Shown here in pieces: positions 16,044 to 16,209 of a stretch of DNA of 16,209 nt. The position numbers were made by a program, and so were the translations under genes. Positions within the stretch are counted from its first letter, which is position 1, and each line of letters opens with the position of its first letter. The DNA lies in assembly GCA_018400255.1 (NCBI GenBank), contig JAGYMO010000286.1:1-16209 (forward strand), in the 5' to 3' direction. The notes under the pieces are model-generated. The model saw only the letters and a program-made list of their open reading frames with translations, did not search any database and was not told the DNA's origin. This stretch comes from Deltaproteobacteria bacterium (GTDB taxonomy: Bacteria > Desulfobacterota > DSM-4660 > Desulfatiglandales > B25-G16).

Positions 16044-16209
16044 GCGGCCTTTGCGAGTGTGCAATAGTACAAAAGACCAGTTTCCTTTTCGGCCTGTTCA
16101 TTATTCCCCCCCTTGGGAGAGGAAACAAACTGAACCATGATAGCGGCGTTTGACGTTCAACCCAGATTATGCAGTAGGCATCGTCATGAGGGTTGAAAAA
16201 CCTCAGCGA
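16044..16209. other. Non-coding tail with nested inverted repeats
   Basis: No gene is seen after the acetyltransferase. GTTTCCT (16080-16086) and AGGAAAC (16120-16126) form a 7-bp inverted repeat around a C-rich loop (eight C, 16106-16113 region, then TTGGGAGAGG). It is not followed by a T-run, so it is not a convincing terminator. Further dyads lie at the end of the window (listed separately). Confidence 0.4.
16156..16205. repeat. Inverted repeat TTCAACCC / GGGTTGAA with an overlapping hairpin
   Basis: TTCAACCC (16156-16163) and GGGTTGAA (16190-16197) are perfect 8-bp inverted arms separated by 26 bp. The right arm also overlaps a small hairpin, TGAGG (16187-16191) with CCTCA (16201-16205). 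Two overlapping dyads in about 50 bp could be the end of an insertion sequence or MITE, or a structured RNA. The window stops here, so neither a transposase nor a target duplication can be seen. Confidence 0.35.

Overview
This 16.2 kb window looks like chromosomal DNA from an anaerobic bacterium that uses the tetrahydrofolate (methyl) branch of the Wood-Ljungdahl pathway. GC content is moderate to low and the spacers between operons are AT-rich. A formate-tetrahydrofolate ligase lies beside an HdrA/MvhD/MetV methylene-tetrahydrofolate reductase cluster, and a complete RecBCD set sits next to them. This suggests a sulfate-reducing or syntrophic Desulfobacterota relative, but the phylum is inferred from gene content and protein style only.

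Region 1 (1-3750, all minus strand) reads hdrA -> mvhD -> metV and runs off the left edge, where metF would be expected. HdrA is a long two-module flavin/iron-sulfur protein. MvhD carries the Cys pattern of a [2Fe-2S] protein, and MetV is the small zinc/iron-sulfur partner of MetF. Together they would make an electron-transfer module feeding, or fed by, methylene-THF reductase. No hdrB or hdrC lies upstream of hdrA, unlike the arrangement described for Moorella.

Region 2 (3751-4448) is about 700 bp without a convincing gene. It holds a strong rho-independent terminator for fhs, a 12-bp direct repeat pair, a second terminator-like hairpin with no gene in front of it on the plus strand, and several dyads. 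Region 3 (4449-6212, minus) is fhs, formate-tetrahydrofolate ligase, with somewhat unusual motif residues. Fhs supplies formyl-THF, which reaches methylene-THF through enzymes not in this window, and the MetFV-HdrA-MvhD system then reduces that to methyl-THF. The pathway could also run in reverse.

Region 4 (6213-6713) is an AT-rich divergent spacer. It carries a CRP/FNR-like dyad and a weak candidate promoter on the fhs side, and a possible 24-codon leader ORF whose stop overlaps the recC start.

Region 5 (6714-15458, plus) is a tight recC-recB-recD operon: recC and recB overlap by 8 nt, recB and recD are 2 nt apart, and recD starts with TTG. All helicase and nuclease motifs needed for an active RecBCD double-strand-break repair enzyme can be seen. 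Region 6 (15537-16043, plus) is a stand-alone GNAT acetyltransferase. The last 166 bp are non-coding and contain nested inverted repeats that could be the edge of a mobile or structured element.
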